Shown: one piece after another, positions 1 through 11,560 of the stretch
Layout: every line of letters begins with the position of its first letter
How positions within the stretch are numbered: the first letter of the stretch is position 1
Source: Athripsodes cinereus
Taxonomy: Eukaryota > Arthropoda > Insecta > Trichoptera > Leptoceridae
Length of the DNA stretch: 64,000 bases
Reading direction: 5' to 3'
NCBI GenBank assembly: GCA_947579605.1
Contig: OX388319.1
Span: 2,356,001-2,420,000, forward strand
Translations under genes and position numbers: made by a program
The notes under the pieces: generated by a model
Seen by the model: only the letters and a program-made list of their open reading frames with translations
Databases searched by the model: none
What the model was told of the DNA's origin: nothing

Positions 1-345
1 CGATAAAATAGAACTTTTCATTCATTATTTTCATTTTAAAACCCATATTTTCTGTTATTGAATTAGTCCGGTGTGACGTCGCTAGGCGCTATTTTGTATT
101 GGCACACATTTCACTCTTAGTACTGTTTGTAGCGGCTGGTAACGTCAAACACTGATCCGCCACGAGTGAACCTTTTTACGGCGGAGTGTGAAAATTGCTT
201 TTTCAAATGCGGATTAAAACCTTAAAAATGCACACTTAAAAATGTAAAATCACCATAATTTTTCTAATTATCTGTACTATATTTTTTGACTGATTTTTTA
301 TTTTGTGAAAGTTACCCATTATTATTTTCGTTGAATTTTTTGTAA
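1..345 (+). repeat. Repeat J, copy 1 (edge-truncated)
   Basis: This stretch matches the reverse complement of 34680-35143 for most of its length, including a GTGACGTCGCTAGGCGCT block near 71-88. It probably continues past the left window edge. Between about 115 and 175 it carries a short segment where the other copy has about 225 bp of GC-rich sequence. No coding capacity or terminal repeat was recognised, so the class (solo LTR, non-autonomous DNA element or other) is open. Confidence 0.7.
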
Positions 346-2550
346 AAAATAAATGCAATATACAAATTTGAGATATTTAATAACCTAAATATTTGAAAAA
401 ATGGTAAAACTTAAACCATCGGTGTTATTTTACATAATTAATAAATCAAATAATAAAAATTATGTTGTAAACCTTATCAATCGGGTTCATGTACTTACAT
501 ATTTTTTTTTTACTTACTTTTGATATTATGACTTATAAGCAGTTAATACAATAAAGCAAAATTGTTGTTCTCACCCCTTTCTGAAACAATTACCATGACT
601 ACAGTGGAGTGTCTATAATTGTTTGCATTCGCTAGTCGACGAAAATGCGGCATGCACAATCAGATATCGGTCATTAAATAATAAATCGTTCTATCATTTT
701 ATCTAAACCATCACAGGATACCCCACAAATAGGGTAGCCAGCATACTCTACATTCAATAAAGATAGTTTTTTTTCTGTGTCAATAAAATAATCAAATATA
801 TCATAATAGACCCGATTTAGTATTACATGATAAACGTAATAAAATAACGCACCTAATAGACATCGCTGTCCCAAATACACATAATATACAAACAACCGTC
901 GCAGAAAAAATACGTAAATATACAGAACTAGCAGGAGAAATAAAAAATATTTGGCATTCTATGTAGATCCGTTTATATAATACCTTTAGTCATGTCAGCT
1001 ACAGGGGTAACTCCGAAATCTTTAATAAATAATTTACAAAAAATAGATTTACCGGTTAATTTGTATGTATATTAAAATTCAAAAATCTATTATAATAAAC
1101 ACTTGTAATATTGTAAAAAAGTTATTTCAGGCACAATGCTGGTATTTTGATCCCGCGTTTTGAGCCTAATCCTTTGATATCCTGTATATCTGGATAGGTG
1201 AATTTTTCCCGGCATTAGACTGTTAAGTTTTTGTGTGACCATGACTGATCATATGGAGACTTATCTGGTTGTATAATGCTGAGAAGTGTGGATGGCAATT
1301 CTGCCGCCGCGTAAAAAATAAAAAGGCATTTAGGACAGGTCTCATCTCATCACTTGACTGAAGTATTTAAATGACGTAAAACACATTCAATTTGAGATTT
1401 AATTAGGTTGACGGTAAGGCCTATTTTCAAAACTTTTAATTTTTAATTAAATTTAAATTTGGTGCGTTTACGTTGTGAAAATTCATTTAAATATAAAAAT
1501 AAAAATGAACTATTAAGTTGTACCTCTTGTCCTGAGAACGCCGCAGGGCGAAAGCGCTCGGCAACTAGTACATATAAGTATTTAGTCATTGTTCATTGAT
1601 GAAAAACACAGTCAAATGTGAAAAATAGCAGTGCTTTTAATATTACATATTAATTTTGAGTTAAAATTTTCAGGATCGAGACCGCATCAGGACACAACTT
1701 CCAGCAGCCTCAATATGGAGTTAAATGGAATATAATTACAAGACAATAATCTTCTACGTAGAAAAAAATAAATCTAAATGATAACGGAGAAAATTACAGG
1801 TTGAATCCAAATAAGAAAATGTATTTAACTCTTTAATTAAAGAAAGAGATAAAGTAAATAAAATTACGAAAATGTACCTACAGTCAAGTAAAAGGAAATA
1901 AGTCGATAAACCAACTTTAGCTACTTTCATATTAGAAAGGCTTTACTGTAATCAACCCTTACTACATGTTACAACCTCGGGGACCTCCATAAGGATGTTA
2001 ACATTGTGTAATAGTAATAATAATACTAATAATGTTATAATGTGTTACGTCCCCTTAATATGACATCGCATGCTATGAAAACTTGCGTTGTGCTTTGAAA
2101 GCTCATTCGCCGTTATTATACTAAGTAGTAGGCACATAATAAGTACAAAATATGAGTAAAAAGCGTTCGTAGTAGTACCTGCATATTGTTGAATATTTAC
2201 TTAACGGTGTATACTTGTACCATTCAATTTATCAACAACAAAAAACGAAATAATTCACGTAGAATTTTTGAAGGAAAATAAAAATTGACAAAAAACATTT
2301 GTTTCGTCTATATAAAATATATAAAAAAGAAAAAAATATGATTTCAGCTAATAAAAAACACTATATTTTCTATTTGTTCATTATAAATTATTATATATAT
2401 GGTATGTCATTTATTGACTTGTATCAAACAGTATTCAAACTAATTTCAGAAAAAAAATATTAAAAATGGAAACCGTTATATAAGGATCACGGAATAATAA
2501 ATTACTCTAAACACACTGAAACTGAAGCTTAAAAAGGGCAAAACATATAC
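346..2550. other. AT-rich, no gene seen
   Basis: Only short open frames occur. A slightly GC-richer patch lies at about 1530-1575 and TAA-type simple sequence at about 2008-2040. I recognise no repeat family here. Confidence 0.6.
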
Positions 2551-2830
2551 CCACTGTCCAGGAGTGTACAGTAAAGCCTTCAGTCCTCTCGGCGTCCTCC
2601 TGACATCCTTCCAAAGATTTATATCCACATTTCCAAATAGCTCGGTGATTCGGCATAATACAACAATAATCCATCCCCCTGCCTGTCCTGATGGTGCCGT
2701 ACTGTCCCAGTCTCTGATACGTCGTCCTCCACTACCTCGTCCTTTTAATCTCGTCCTTTTCGTTATTTATTATCCAGCTCTAACGAATGACTCACCTGTT
2801 TTCTATAACGAATGGAATAAGTGAAGGAAA
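2551..2830. other. GC-richer unrecognised patch
   Basis: A C-rich stretch on the + strand with an 86-codon open frame at 2564-2824. The composition resembles the antisense of a LINE C-terminus, but I could not match a reading frame to the usual motifs and assign no function. Confidence 0.3.
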
Positions 2831-3139
2831 AAATAATAATATTGGACGAAGACATTACAACGAATCCTTTTTAACCCTAAATTATCCTCCCCATTTTAAC
2901 AAATATAATTGTTTTGTGGGGTCAACGTGTTCCCAAACAAAATATCACAAATAAGTTTGAATATTCCTGTCAGTAGTATGAATTTATAAATGTTTTGTGC
3001 CCAAGTAGAAAAGCGTACTCTCACATCGCTGCGAACAAAACACTAAATTAAAAAAGTTTTTAGACCATGTAAAACTCTCACATTTTTAAGTCAATCAAAA
3101 GTGCGATAACGTAAAAAAACATCATAAGGATTCTCATAA
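2831..3139. other. AT-rich, nothing seen
   Basis: No open frame of note and no recognised repeat. Confidence 0.5.
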
Positions 3140-3331
3140 ATATTTAAGAAAAAATCGCCACTGCTATATATTTATCTCGTTCATTCCAACACTTCTTATG
3201 ATTTTAACTCGTCTGTCAACAGATTGCAGCGTCTTGGAAACAAATATGCCGATGTTGTAGACGTATTTGGCACATCTTTGTTAGAATATAAGTTTAAAAT
3301 AATAGAATCGCTTCTTTCAGATCAGACCTAG
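3140..3331 (+). pseudogene. Candidate LINE C-terminal remnant
   Basis: Between the TAA at 3137 and the TAG at 3329 a frame of 63 codons stays open without an obvious start. Its second half has coding-like composition, including NRLQRLGNKYADVVDVFG and a final SLLSDQT before the stop. The stop is followed by a T-rich 3' UTR-like stretch and an A-rich tail ending near 3625, the layout expected of the 3' end of a 5'-truncated non-LTR retrotransposon. I do not recognise the clade, and a decayed exon of another kind is possible. Confidence 0.4.
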
Positions 3332-3625
3332 TGGATTTTCTCATGTTTATGTATTTTTGTGTAGTTTTAAAATTATTATCATTATTTTTTTTGTTTTTAT
3401 TTTTAAATTTGTCTTTTAATGAATTTATTATATTTGTACTTAAATTTTCATTTTTATTTTTTGACTTTAACTGGAGAATGTTCTGTCTGTTTTTATGTTG
3501 TTTTTATATTTTTGTACATGTGTTGAATGATTGTGTGACGTTATAAAGTTTATCTGTATACTTGTAAAGGCCATTGCCGTATATTGTGTTAAAATAAATT
3601 AAAATAAAATAAATAAAGAAATATT
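3332..3625 (+). repeat. LINE-like 3' UTR and A-rich tail
   Basis: A T-rich stretch follows the stop at 3331 and ends in AAATAA-type repeats at about 3590-3620. The 71-codon open frame inside (3331-3546) is low-complexity F/L-rich and is not taken as a gene. Confidence 0.45.
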
Positions 3626-4225
3626 AAAACATATTTCTCATGGTTGTCTCCAGGACTACCAGTTCCTTCAAAAATTTACTTCATATATTTGAAAGCAACA
3701 GAATATTTAAGAAGGACCAACAGACTGAAAACCTTGTTTTTATTGAATTAATTAACATTTTTTACAATAAAAATATATTTTACCCAACACTAAACAAATA
3801 AAACTGACAATTCAATACAGTTTCTGTACTTAAAGTGAAATAGTGTAATAAATTTTTTAATGTCAATATTTTTGACAATATCAAATAAGGGGGTTATTTC
3901 AACCCCGTATGGGCGGCAATATATTAATTTAATTCTGATAATGGATTTGTTCGACACGATGACAGCTAATGAAGATATAACAAGATCGTGAGTCTGGTTA
4001 ATTTTTCACCGGTTCACTTATTTCAAAATGTTTTAAAAAATGTTTCCCCTATTTAAATATCCATAAATTACACGAAACTTGAGATAATTTATTTCCTTTT
4101 AGATTTTATTCCGTAATTTATGTAATGTTTTATTGTATTTGATTATCGATTAAACACACGATTGATATTTTCGAAAACGACTAAATATATTTTCAATGTA
4201 ATCCGTCACTTTTTGTGTATCCATA
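3626..4225. other. AT-rich, no gene seen
   Basis: No supported feature. GGGGGTTATTTCAACCCC (3889-3906) is a minor local inverted repeat. Confidence 0.5.
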
Positions 4226-4408
4226 TTAAATGAATTTAATAAACTTAAACTTTTTTATACACACTTATTTTTGTAGACAATATTGTTTGTATTGACAATA
4301 CTGATAGTAGGTATTGATAATGTCTCATTAGGAGACGGAACAGTATTGTCTACAAAAATAAAAAATATAAGTGTGTATAAAATGTTTAAGTTTTTTAAAT
4401 TCATTTAC
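4226..4408. mobile_element. Foldback MITE, about 180 bp
   Basis: Left arm 4228-4285 and right arm 4341-4407 are imperfect inverted repeats of roughly 55 bp. They share AAACTTAAAC, TATACACACTTAT and TTTTTGTAGACAAT in mirrored order. TA lies just outside both ends (TA-AATGAATT and AATTCATT-TA), consistent with but not proving a TA target duplication as in Tc1/mariner-type elements. No coding sequence is present, so this is a non-autonomous DNA element by inference. Confidence 0.65.
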
Positions 4409-4584
4409 AACTAAATATATTTGCAAAGCTGTGGAAGAAAAAAATCGTTTTATTTTCTGACATCAAGTTGGTAGAAAGAAATATGCTTGCCTATGGATCT
4501 TGTGGTTAGATCACGAAGATCAGACTTTCATTCAAGAACAAAGCACAATAAAATAGAATGACACAACACGTACATATAGACAAA

Positions 4585-5040
4585 AGATACAGATCGAGCT
4601 CGTCTCAAAATAAGATAAGGATCTTGTATTATGTGTACTAACGCGATGTTACACATAATACTATATTCAATACACTAAGCACATATATAGATGTAACACC
4701 TAGACTCAAAACAATTTGAAAAAATTAATCATTCTTCATTTTTAGATGTTGACGTTCTTCCGGGTTTACCGCGTCTCGTTGATCTCCCTCATTCGTCCTG
4801 ACGTTTCGACTCTACTGATAGTCATACATACTTTTAATAATGACTCAATCAGTAGAGAAGAGACGCGGTAAACCTGGAAGAACATCAAAATCTACAAATG
4901 AAGACCGCGAAAGCCTGCAACAACTTATTCTTTATTTTGCTCTAGTCGGGAATCGAACTTGAGATTTCACTACTCGAAAGGTAAAAGTGTTTCCTCCGCG
5001 TCACACCAGCCATCTGACGAAAATAGCCACGAAACGTTAC
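4585..5040 (-). mobile_element. SINE family S1, split by a foldback element
   Basis: Read on the - strand, the tail lies at 4585-4742 and the tRNA-derived head at 4939-5040. The head includes AGTTCGATTCCCGACT, a good match to the Pol III B box. The same head-tail order is seen in the S1 copies at 12165, 33826 and 53735. The two parts are separated by 4743-4926, flanked by ATTCTTCATTTT (4731-4742) and ATTCTTTATTTT (4927-4938). That is a 12-bp target-site duplication with one mismatch, so the SINE was present before the foldback element. Confidence 0.75.
4743..4926. mobile_element. Foldback element nested in SINE S1
   Basis: Outer arms at 4743-4777 and 4860-4894 pair over 35 bp with three mismatches, both containing GGTTTACCGCGTCTC or its complement. 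An inner pair, TCTACTGAT (4811-4819) and ATCAGTAGA (4848-4856), extends the hairpin. The element sits inside a SINE and is flanked by a 12-bp near-identical duplication. That length is unusual for classical cut-and-paste MITEs and would suit a retrotransposed foldback. Confidence 0.7.
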
Positions 5041-5420
5041 ATTGGAGACTATTTTTTTTTGTCATTTTTTGTTCGAAAATATTTTTTTCGTCACCTCATC
5101 CCACAAAAATTCCTAAACATTCTGTCGCCGTGGTCAAAGTAAAAGGTACAAAATTATACATATTTAGATTATGTATAACTTACTACATGATCTGTTCATT
5201 ATACAATTTGTTATTCAAATATCAAGGCCGTGATTAAATTACAATAAATACAAATAAAACAAAAAGAGACATACACTAAAAACATAATATTCAAAATTAA
5301 ATACGACACAAATAATAATTATAATTAATATGCAAAAATGTTAATGCTACATAATTTTCATAAAATTAATAAAAAAGATCTCAAAGATTATTATGTCATA
5401 TGGGAAAAAATACTAGTGCT
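5041..5420. other. AT-rich, no gene seen
   Basis: No recognised repeat beyond the SINE head to the left. The open frame at 4959-5237 overlaps that head and is not a gene. Confidence 0.5.
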
Positions 5421-5550
5421 ACTACACCATCACGGCATAGCTCATACCTAAGCGGGGTAGCCAGCAGACCAGCCTCATGTGATAAACAAGCAAGTATTTT
5501 CGTGTAAACAAAAAATCATTCAGACATTCAGGATTGGTAGTAAATCTCAT
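5421..5550 (+). repeat. Repeat family S3, partial copy
   Basis: Begins at the conserved CACCATCACGGCAT block and runs through GGGGTAGCCAGCAGACCAG to a degenerate ACATTCAGGATTGG block. The second half of the family is missing and an ATT repeat follows. Confidence 0.6.
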
Positions 5551-6292
5551 TATTTATTATTATTATTTATTATTATTATTATTATTTGGATGATTTGTAA
5601 AGCGCCGTTTTGTGAAAAAAATCCACCTCAAGGGCGCTCTTTGCTAACTAAGGTTGTGTCTGGATTATTCCGTGAGATTTCTTGAATAGATAAGTCTCTA
5701 GTTGGTTCTTGAAACTAGATATGTCCTGCGTTTCTCTGATCATTTGTGGAAGCCTGTTCCAGACTACAGGTGCAGATATTGCAAAAGCACGCTCCACGTA
5801 CACTGGTTTCGATACAGTACTGGTCACTTCCAATTTAGTTGCAATTTCTTGACAAGACCTCAGTGTTGTCTGTCTATTACTTACCGCCTGTCTTCCGCAG
5901 AGTTCCATGATATATTCGTGCCTTAAATACTGTCAAACACACTTTAAATTCGACTCTCTCCGGACATCTGAGCCAGTGAAGAGATTGAAGGATGGCAGAT
6001 ATGCGTGAAGAGCGATTCAGTTGATAAATGAAACGTGCAGCCGCATTAAAAACGGACTGAATCCTTTGGAGTTGATATTGTGGCAGATTTGCGAGGATGC
6101 CATTGTAGTAATCCAATCATGATAAGACGAATGAGTTAATTATGGTTTTAGCTCCGTCGGTTGATATATTTTTCCTTATGTTCTTGAGCTGCCTTAAAGT
6201 ATAGAAACCATTACTAACAGTAGATGATATGTGTTTCTCCATCGTAAGGGCGTTATCAATATGCGCTCCGAGGAACTTCGCTATCGCTAATC
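5551..6292 (-). pseudogene. CR1/L2-like LINE, 3' portion with decayed ORF
   Basis: On the - strand this reads the end of a reverse transcriptase thumb and the C-terminal domain: KFLGAHIDNALTMEKHI near 6290-6240, then LDYYNGILANLPQYQLQ, NAAARFI, LQSLHWLRCPERVEFK, and after a frame break VVWNRLPQM and FKNQLETYLFKKS. Stops and at least one frameshift break the frame, and the EN domain and RT palm are absent. The 3' end carries the conserved GCGCC-flanked hairpin (about 5600-5635), followed by an ATT-repeat tail down to about 5551. Domain order and motifs are typical of the CR1/L2/Rex assemblage. The exact clade is inferred. Confidence 0.8.
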
Positions 6293-6295
6293 GCT

Positions 6296-6425
6296 AAATT
6301 TAATACGTAAAATGGTTTACCACCCATCCTAAATGTCTTAGCTTTTGTTGGCACGTAGAGCACAGCTTCCATGTTTATTAGATGCAGCTGGTCTATGCCA
6401 TGTGGGATATGCCATGATGGAATAG
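6296..6425 (-). repeat. Repeat family S3, partial copy
   Basis: Contains, in reverse orientation, the ACCACCCATCCTAAATGTC, GGCACGTAGAGCACAGCTT and CATGTTTATTA blocks, and ends at GGGATATGCCATGATGG. It directly adjoins the LINE end at 6292. Confidence 0.6.
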
Positions 6426-6454
6426 TATAAATATAATTGCATACTATAAATTAT

Positions 6455-6590
6455 AACGAGCGTCCGTAGAATTCGATCCCAGGTACCGGCAAACTCCCTT
6501 TTTATGACACAATCTTTTAGCTTACTGTGAAAGGTGTATAAGGTTGTATTTCGGTTTATAACAAAAACCCAGATAAATCTTTAAAAAAAA
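6455..6590 (+). mobile_element. SINE family S2, head partly lost
   Basis: Retains the B-box region (ATTCGATCCCAGGT), the GCCGGCAAACTCC-type block, the AGCTTACTGTGAAAGGTGTA block and the TTATAACAAAAACCCAGATA tail with terminal A run. It aligns with the fuller copy at 44214-44396. Confidence 0.7.
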
Positions 6591-7265
6591 TTAACACGAT
6601 ATCAAAAAACATATACTTGATTGAAGAAATTAAGAATATACAATGATGTTTTTCGTACAAAATACAGATAATTGTTTTTAAAAAATATATGCGAGACGAC
6701 AATTTGAAAATCGAATATTTAAAAATGGTAAATTCAACAAAACAAATTAATAAATGAATGATAATTATCTTGGCCAATTATTGATTTTGATTATAGACGT
6801 ATTAATTATCATTGAATTAAAATCGATAGCAATGCAATAAATGCTATTCGGTAGTCTAAAGATCTCTGAAGATATTAAATAATTATGAAGATTCATAAAA
6901 ACAATTTTGCAAAAATTTTTATCTTTAATCTCGATAATTACTTTGTACAAATTAATATAAGATTATCTCGCATCATTAGTCCATCGCAAAAAAATATTAT
7001 TTGAAATTGAATTTTAATTTGCCAGCAAAATAATACCTTTGTTTTACGTATTTGCGACACGAACGAAATAAATATTTAAAAAATAATTGTTTTTCTTTAT
7101 TTAATATCATGAATATTTAAAGATTTTTTACATATTCTGTAACGCAATTTGAAGGAAATTCTTAAAAAGATATTTGGCAAATTATTAATCAATTCCGATA
7201 TTATTGATTTAAATTTAGTAAAGTTAAGAAAAAGAAACATTTAGGTACACACATATTTTGAATTA
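6591..7265. other. AT-rich, no gene seen
   Basis: Very AT-rich. Open frames on the - strand are I/F/K-rich and look like chance. Confidence 0.5.
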
Positions 7266-7267
7266 AA

Positions 7268-7388
7268 TTTGTCAGCAGTCTGGAGGCAAACTCCCATTCG
7301 CCGCACAAGCTTTTAGTTTACTTTGGAAGGTGTGAAAAGTTGTATTTAGGTTCATAAGAAAAACCCTGATACATTTTTTATAAAAAGA
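7268..7388 (+). mobile_element. SINE family S2, decayed copy
   Basis: CAGTCTGGAGGCAAACTCC, CACAAGCTTTTAGTTTACTTTG and the TTGTATTTAGGTTCATAAG tail are recognisable. The B-box segment between head and body is deleted. Confidence 0.6.
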
Positions 7389-7616
7389 AACAATATTAAA
7401 AAGTTTTCTGCCAAATTCATCCAAAGAGAGAAGATCATTGGGTACATCAAGACAAAAGCTCGTGTACTACAAACTGAGATTTGGTAACGTTTATTGCAAA
7501 ATATTATTGGTTATCTATTATTTTGGAGACAAAAACTCTATAAAAGAAGTGAAGAATATTCAACCAAAAATTCTTAGGACAAACGTATCAGAAACGTCAA
7601 TTTATTATTCATATCA

Positions 7617-7706
7617 TCTTTGAATTGAGGTGTTAATTCAAAGACATATGTATAAGAGACGTCAAATTATTAAAAACTTCTTTGAATTGAGGTGTTGATT
7701 CAAAGA
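7617..7706. repeat. Tandem pair of short hairpins
   Basis: Two 26-bp copies (7618-7643 and 7680-7705) differ by one base and lie 62 bp apart. Each begins CTTTGAATT and ends AATTCAAAG or GATTCAAAG, so each can fold on itself. Confidence 0.65.
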
Positions 7707-9095
7707 CAATCTTATAAAATATGTCGTTAAAAGGGTGCGGCGAAATCACCAGGCTTTCGTTTGCAAAGCAGGCTGTGTTGATTCGTGACCGCAGTATAAA
7801 CAGAACAAAAAAGTACCTGCCAGTTACGTAAGAAATATACAATGTTGATAATGCCAGGGCCGCTGCACTAACCAACGCCCTGGTTATTTGATTTCATTTA
7901 AAACGAAGTAGGTATTACCTACCTCCACAGATATGTCTATACCTACTCGATTGCGATAATACTAACTGTGAATAAACCATTATTCATAAGATTAATTTAT
8001 TTGCGAAGTTACGCATACATTTTTCGATTTTTTAGATATGAATATCTTCAGATGTTCCACATCTTAAACCATTTTCTGTGTAGACTTTAGTAGAGTTTAA
8101 GAGATATTGTTAAAAAAAAATCTTTCGTTTTTTCTTTCAAGTTGCATTACACATTCTTCAAGCATTTTCCCTTCATAAGAAGATCATCAAAGACGTAGAT
8201 ATAGTCCAAAAGATTCCCACGAGGCTATTTTGGCCGGCCAGCCCCTGAGGCTACTGGCAAAGTATTTTGCATAGTAAACTCCTCTGATTTCAGAAATATC
8301 AAAACGTGAGCTGAGAGTCTTCAATATTATGTTTTATGTAGGGATTTCTGTCATTCAGTTCAATTTTATTGTTAAAATTAGCACATAAGGCAAATAATAA
8401 AGAAAAAAAAAACGTTAAAATTGGAAAAATGTACTAGCTACATAAAGTAGTGTAAGGTTTAAGAGGTCCACCGTTTAGAAGCAAAAACTTTACAAAAAAG
8501 ATCGATATTCGTAATTGGCAACATGACACAAAGAAAAAGCGAAACTGGCCACAAACTAATCAGCTTAAAATAACTGGAACTATTTATTTTAAACAATTAC
8601 TTTTATTTACAATTAATTACAAACAATTACAATACCTACACAAACATGTGAATCTAATAATTTTATACATTTTTTTTCTCGATCCGGTCGTTTCTAATTT
8701 ATCTGTTCATGACCTTGTTTCGATGAATTAATCCATATAAATCCATTTATCCATTGGTCAGTATTTCCGTCTTGTTTCCTCTGTCTCAGCTGCTGTCTTC
8801 GACAATACACAATATATTTGCTATATCTCGTATAAAATAATATGAGACAATCTAGTTTTTAATTCATTATTCTATTACATAAAAGTGACCAGTTTTACAA
8901 GTTTTGCAGTAGGTATTAGATTGTACATTATAACAAATACGATCTCTGTCAATCATCCAATAGACATTATCTATTATTACTGTAGCAATCTAAACCTGAC
9001 ATTGACAACGAATACTATGTCCATTACCGCTTACTCTGTATTTTTTGCATATTACGTAGGTACCCGTAAAACGACTCAAGTAGCTTATTATAATA
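7707..9095. other. No gene seen
   Basis: A GC-richer patch occurs at 7735-7875, and GGCCGGCCAG occurs at 8231. Neither matched a family. The remainder is AT-rich. Confidence 0.5.
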
Positions 9096-9416
9096 ATACT
9101 AGCTGACCCGGCAAACGTTGATTTGCCATATACATTATTTTTAGATAACTAATATCGCTATTAAAAAACAGGGGTTGATGATAGAAGGGTAAAAATTTAG
9201 GGCTGAATGTATTTTTAATGGCTCACCATAAAAAATAAAAATAAACAAAATTGACCAAAAAAAAACCACCCTTAACATTTAGGGGTATGAAAAATAGATT
9301 TTGGCCGAATCTCAGACCTACCCGATAAGAAAACAAAATTTCATCGAAATCTGTCCAGCCGTTTCGGAGGAGTATGATAACAAACACTGTGACACGAGAA
9401 TTTTATATATTAGATA
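9096..9416 (+). mobile_element. RTE-type LINE 3' UTR / derived repeat
   Basis: Starts AGCTGACCCGGCAAACG and ends TTTATATATTAGAT after GCCGTTTCGGAGGAGTA and GACACGAGAATT. From memory this arrangement is a very common arthropod repeat tied to RTE-type LINE 3' ends. No coding sequence remains. Clade assignment is from memory. Confidence 0.6.
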
Positions 9417-10869
9417 ATATAGCGGACCAATCATCATTGTATTACGTTGAATGTCCATATAAATAGAATCATTACTAAAATAATATGTTGCAACATCGCA
9501 TATTCGAGACAAGTGATTGTAAATACTCAATATCGTATGATTAATTTTGAGTTTAAAATCAATTTGTACACCTGCCAAATATAAATAAATTATATTATGT
9601 CAGATACAAATAACACTGTTCACTTTCACTATGTATTATGTAAAATGGCAAAGGTTTTTCGGAACTAGTCCATCTTCAGTGTCCAACACAAGAAAACACT
9701 GGTGTGAAAACCTCTTCTAATGCCTGACAACATTCGACAGAAGTCGTTTCTTTTAATTTTGATAAGGTCGCATCAAATATATCGACACCATTCACAAAAA
9801 AAAGCGTTACAAGTATTGAATGATCAACCACTTACAAAAACAGTTTAAAATTATTAACTTAAACAGCAATTCATTATTTTAAGAAAAATTTTATTTAGGG
9901 TATCTGTTTAATTTTTATGCGTTTAACTAAATTATTTCTAAAACACAAAGCATCATTAGGTATTCATAATTTGATTAAAGTAAATACAAGAAAATATTCC
10001 TAAAGATCAAAAGAGGAAACCACAAGAATTTTAATAAGGCAACGAGAAACGAGCACCAGCTATCAGTCTTTATATAGATCTAGATATTATTTAAAATAAA
10101 AGTTTATTGAAAATGATAAATTAGAACAGACAAACCACAAGAGAAAAAGCTTCCAAATAACAATGAATTTTATAAAGGCTACAAAATAAGGATAACAATG
10201 AAATAAATAATACCGGCTCTGTGTAATAATTTTTTTTTAAATACTCGGTTAAAAAAAATAACAATCGATTTTTAAGTTAATACGATTTTGTTATCAAACC
10301 ATAATATTATATACATAGTTTTTAAAAATAAAGGAAAGCAAGCAATGTGAGTTGTTAAAAAATCGTTGTAGTTAAAAGAAAAATTATTTGAATAATATCA
10401 AATATAATATAGAAGGGATGAAAGCGAATTGAAATCTTCCATTTTATGCCGATGTTGTAAACAGGGTAATATTATGAAAATGTTGGAATATCAATGAAGA
10501 AAGTTTGGACGACGCCAACGCCGACCGGCAGAAACGACGCTGGAAACGAAAGGTTTAGTATGAATAATGAAATCAAACGTTACAAAATAAAATTTCATAA
10601 ATTCTGATTTAGGGCAGTGACGAAACGCCGACGTACAGACGCAAAAATAAAATCTAAAAGGATAATTTAATCGAAATGGAAAGAAGAAGAATTGCTGAAA
10701 TACTTAAAAAAAGTTAACTTTTCTTGTAAATATTTTTGGAAATCTGTTTGTTTATCACATGCAATTAGTTCACTAGCTGAACCGCTTTTTAGAACTGTCA
10801 TGATGGAATACAGGTTTTTTACAGAGATACTGCAATAATTGAGACATTCATAAGAGACTTGTAGAGATA
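9417..10869. other. AT-rich, no gene seen
   Basis: No supported feature. A short GC-rich run at about 10505-10550 (GACGACGCCAACGCCGACC) is isolated. Confidence 0.5.
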
Positions 10870-10872
10870 GAG

Positions 10873-10952
10873 GTTTTTTTTTTTTTTAAAAAGATATATC
10901 TGGGTTTTGTTATAAACCCAAATACAACCTTATACACCTTCCACAGTATTTT
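10873..10952 (-). mobile_element. SINE family S2, 3' half
   Basis: Oligo-T, then GATATATCTGGGTTTTGTTA and CAACCTTATACACCTTCCAC: the complement of the S2 tail. The head is missing. Confidence 0.65.
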
Positions 10953-10983
10953 TTACAGTACAGTTTTACAGTTTTATTACAGT

Positions 10984-11215
10984 AGATCTGTCAATAGACT
11001 TCTGGTGCCGCGTAGAGGGTGTTTGGCTAACTATATTGAACGTGCCTTCTGTGTAGCTGGTCTGTTGCTGTTGAACACTATTCCTTATGATTTGCGAACT
11101 CTGGAGAGTGTCGAGGTGTTCAAGGCAGGGTTTAAGACCCTATCGTTCAGGAGGTGTTGTGATTCTTGAATGGGCCCTTGTGGTGATTTTTTCACAAAAC
11201 GGCGCATCTTAAAAA
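10984..11215 (+). pseudogene. CR1/L2-like LINE C-terminus and 3' end
   Basis: An open frame from 10984 to the stop at 11167-11169 reads RSVNRLLVPRRGC, YIERAFCVAG, NTIPYDLRTLESVEVFKAGF and KTLSFRR. This is the family signature ERAF-x-VAG-x(n)-WN-x-LP-x-LR-x(n)-FK-x-x-LKT-x-LF with the WN replaced. It is followed by GGGCCCTTGTGGTG and AAAACGGCGCATCTT, a variant of the conserved 3' hairpin, and an A run. It is 5'-truncated to about 230 bp and belongs to the same subfamily as 48565-48745. Confidence 0.75.
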
Positions 11216-11463
11216 AAATGTTTAGTTAGGTATTATTATTGTTATAAGATTAATTAAAATTTAACATAAAATGTATATAATAAGATTTATTTAAAATTTA
11301 ACATAAAATTTACATAATTATATATTGTTTACTCTTGGGCTTTCACAACCGAAGTTAACGTAGAAATGTTATGATTTTACTAAATTATTTAATTTTAATT
11401 CAAATGTCAAAGGTGAAACGTTGGATTCAGCCCGGAAGAAGAAAATATATTAACATTATTAAG

Positions 11464-11560
11464 TATCACCCTGCATTGAGACCATAACAGCTTTTGGCCA
11501 AGGCGATCTTAGCAGGAAAAATGAAAAAAAAAGAAAAGCAAATTCAAAAAAATATACTGT
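11464..11560 (+). repeat. Repeat D, copy 1
   Basis: Contains CACCCTGCATTGAGACC, ATAACAGCTTTTGGCCAAGG and GATCTTAGCAGG, then an A-rich stretch. It matches 57129-57235 and the complement of 16190-16320. Confidence 0.65.

Noticed and set aside
3331..3546. 71-codon hydrophobic frame as a membrane peptide
   Set aside because: It is F/L-rich because the DNA is T-rich, and it follows a stop and precedes a retroelement-like A tail.
5648..6116. Two separate protein-coding genes on the - strand
   Set aside because: Both are parts of one frameshifted LINE C-terminus.
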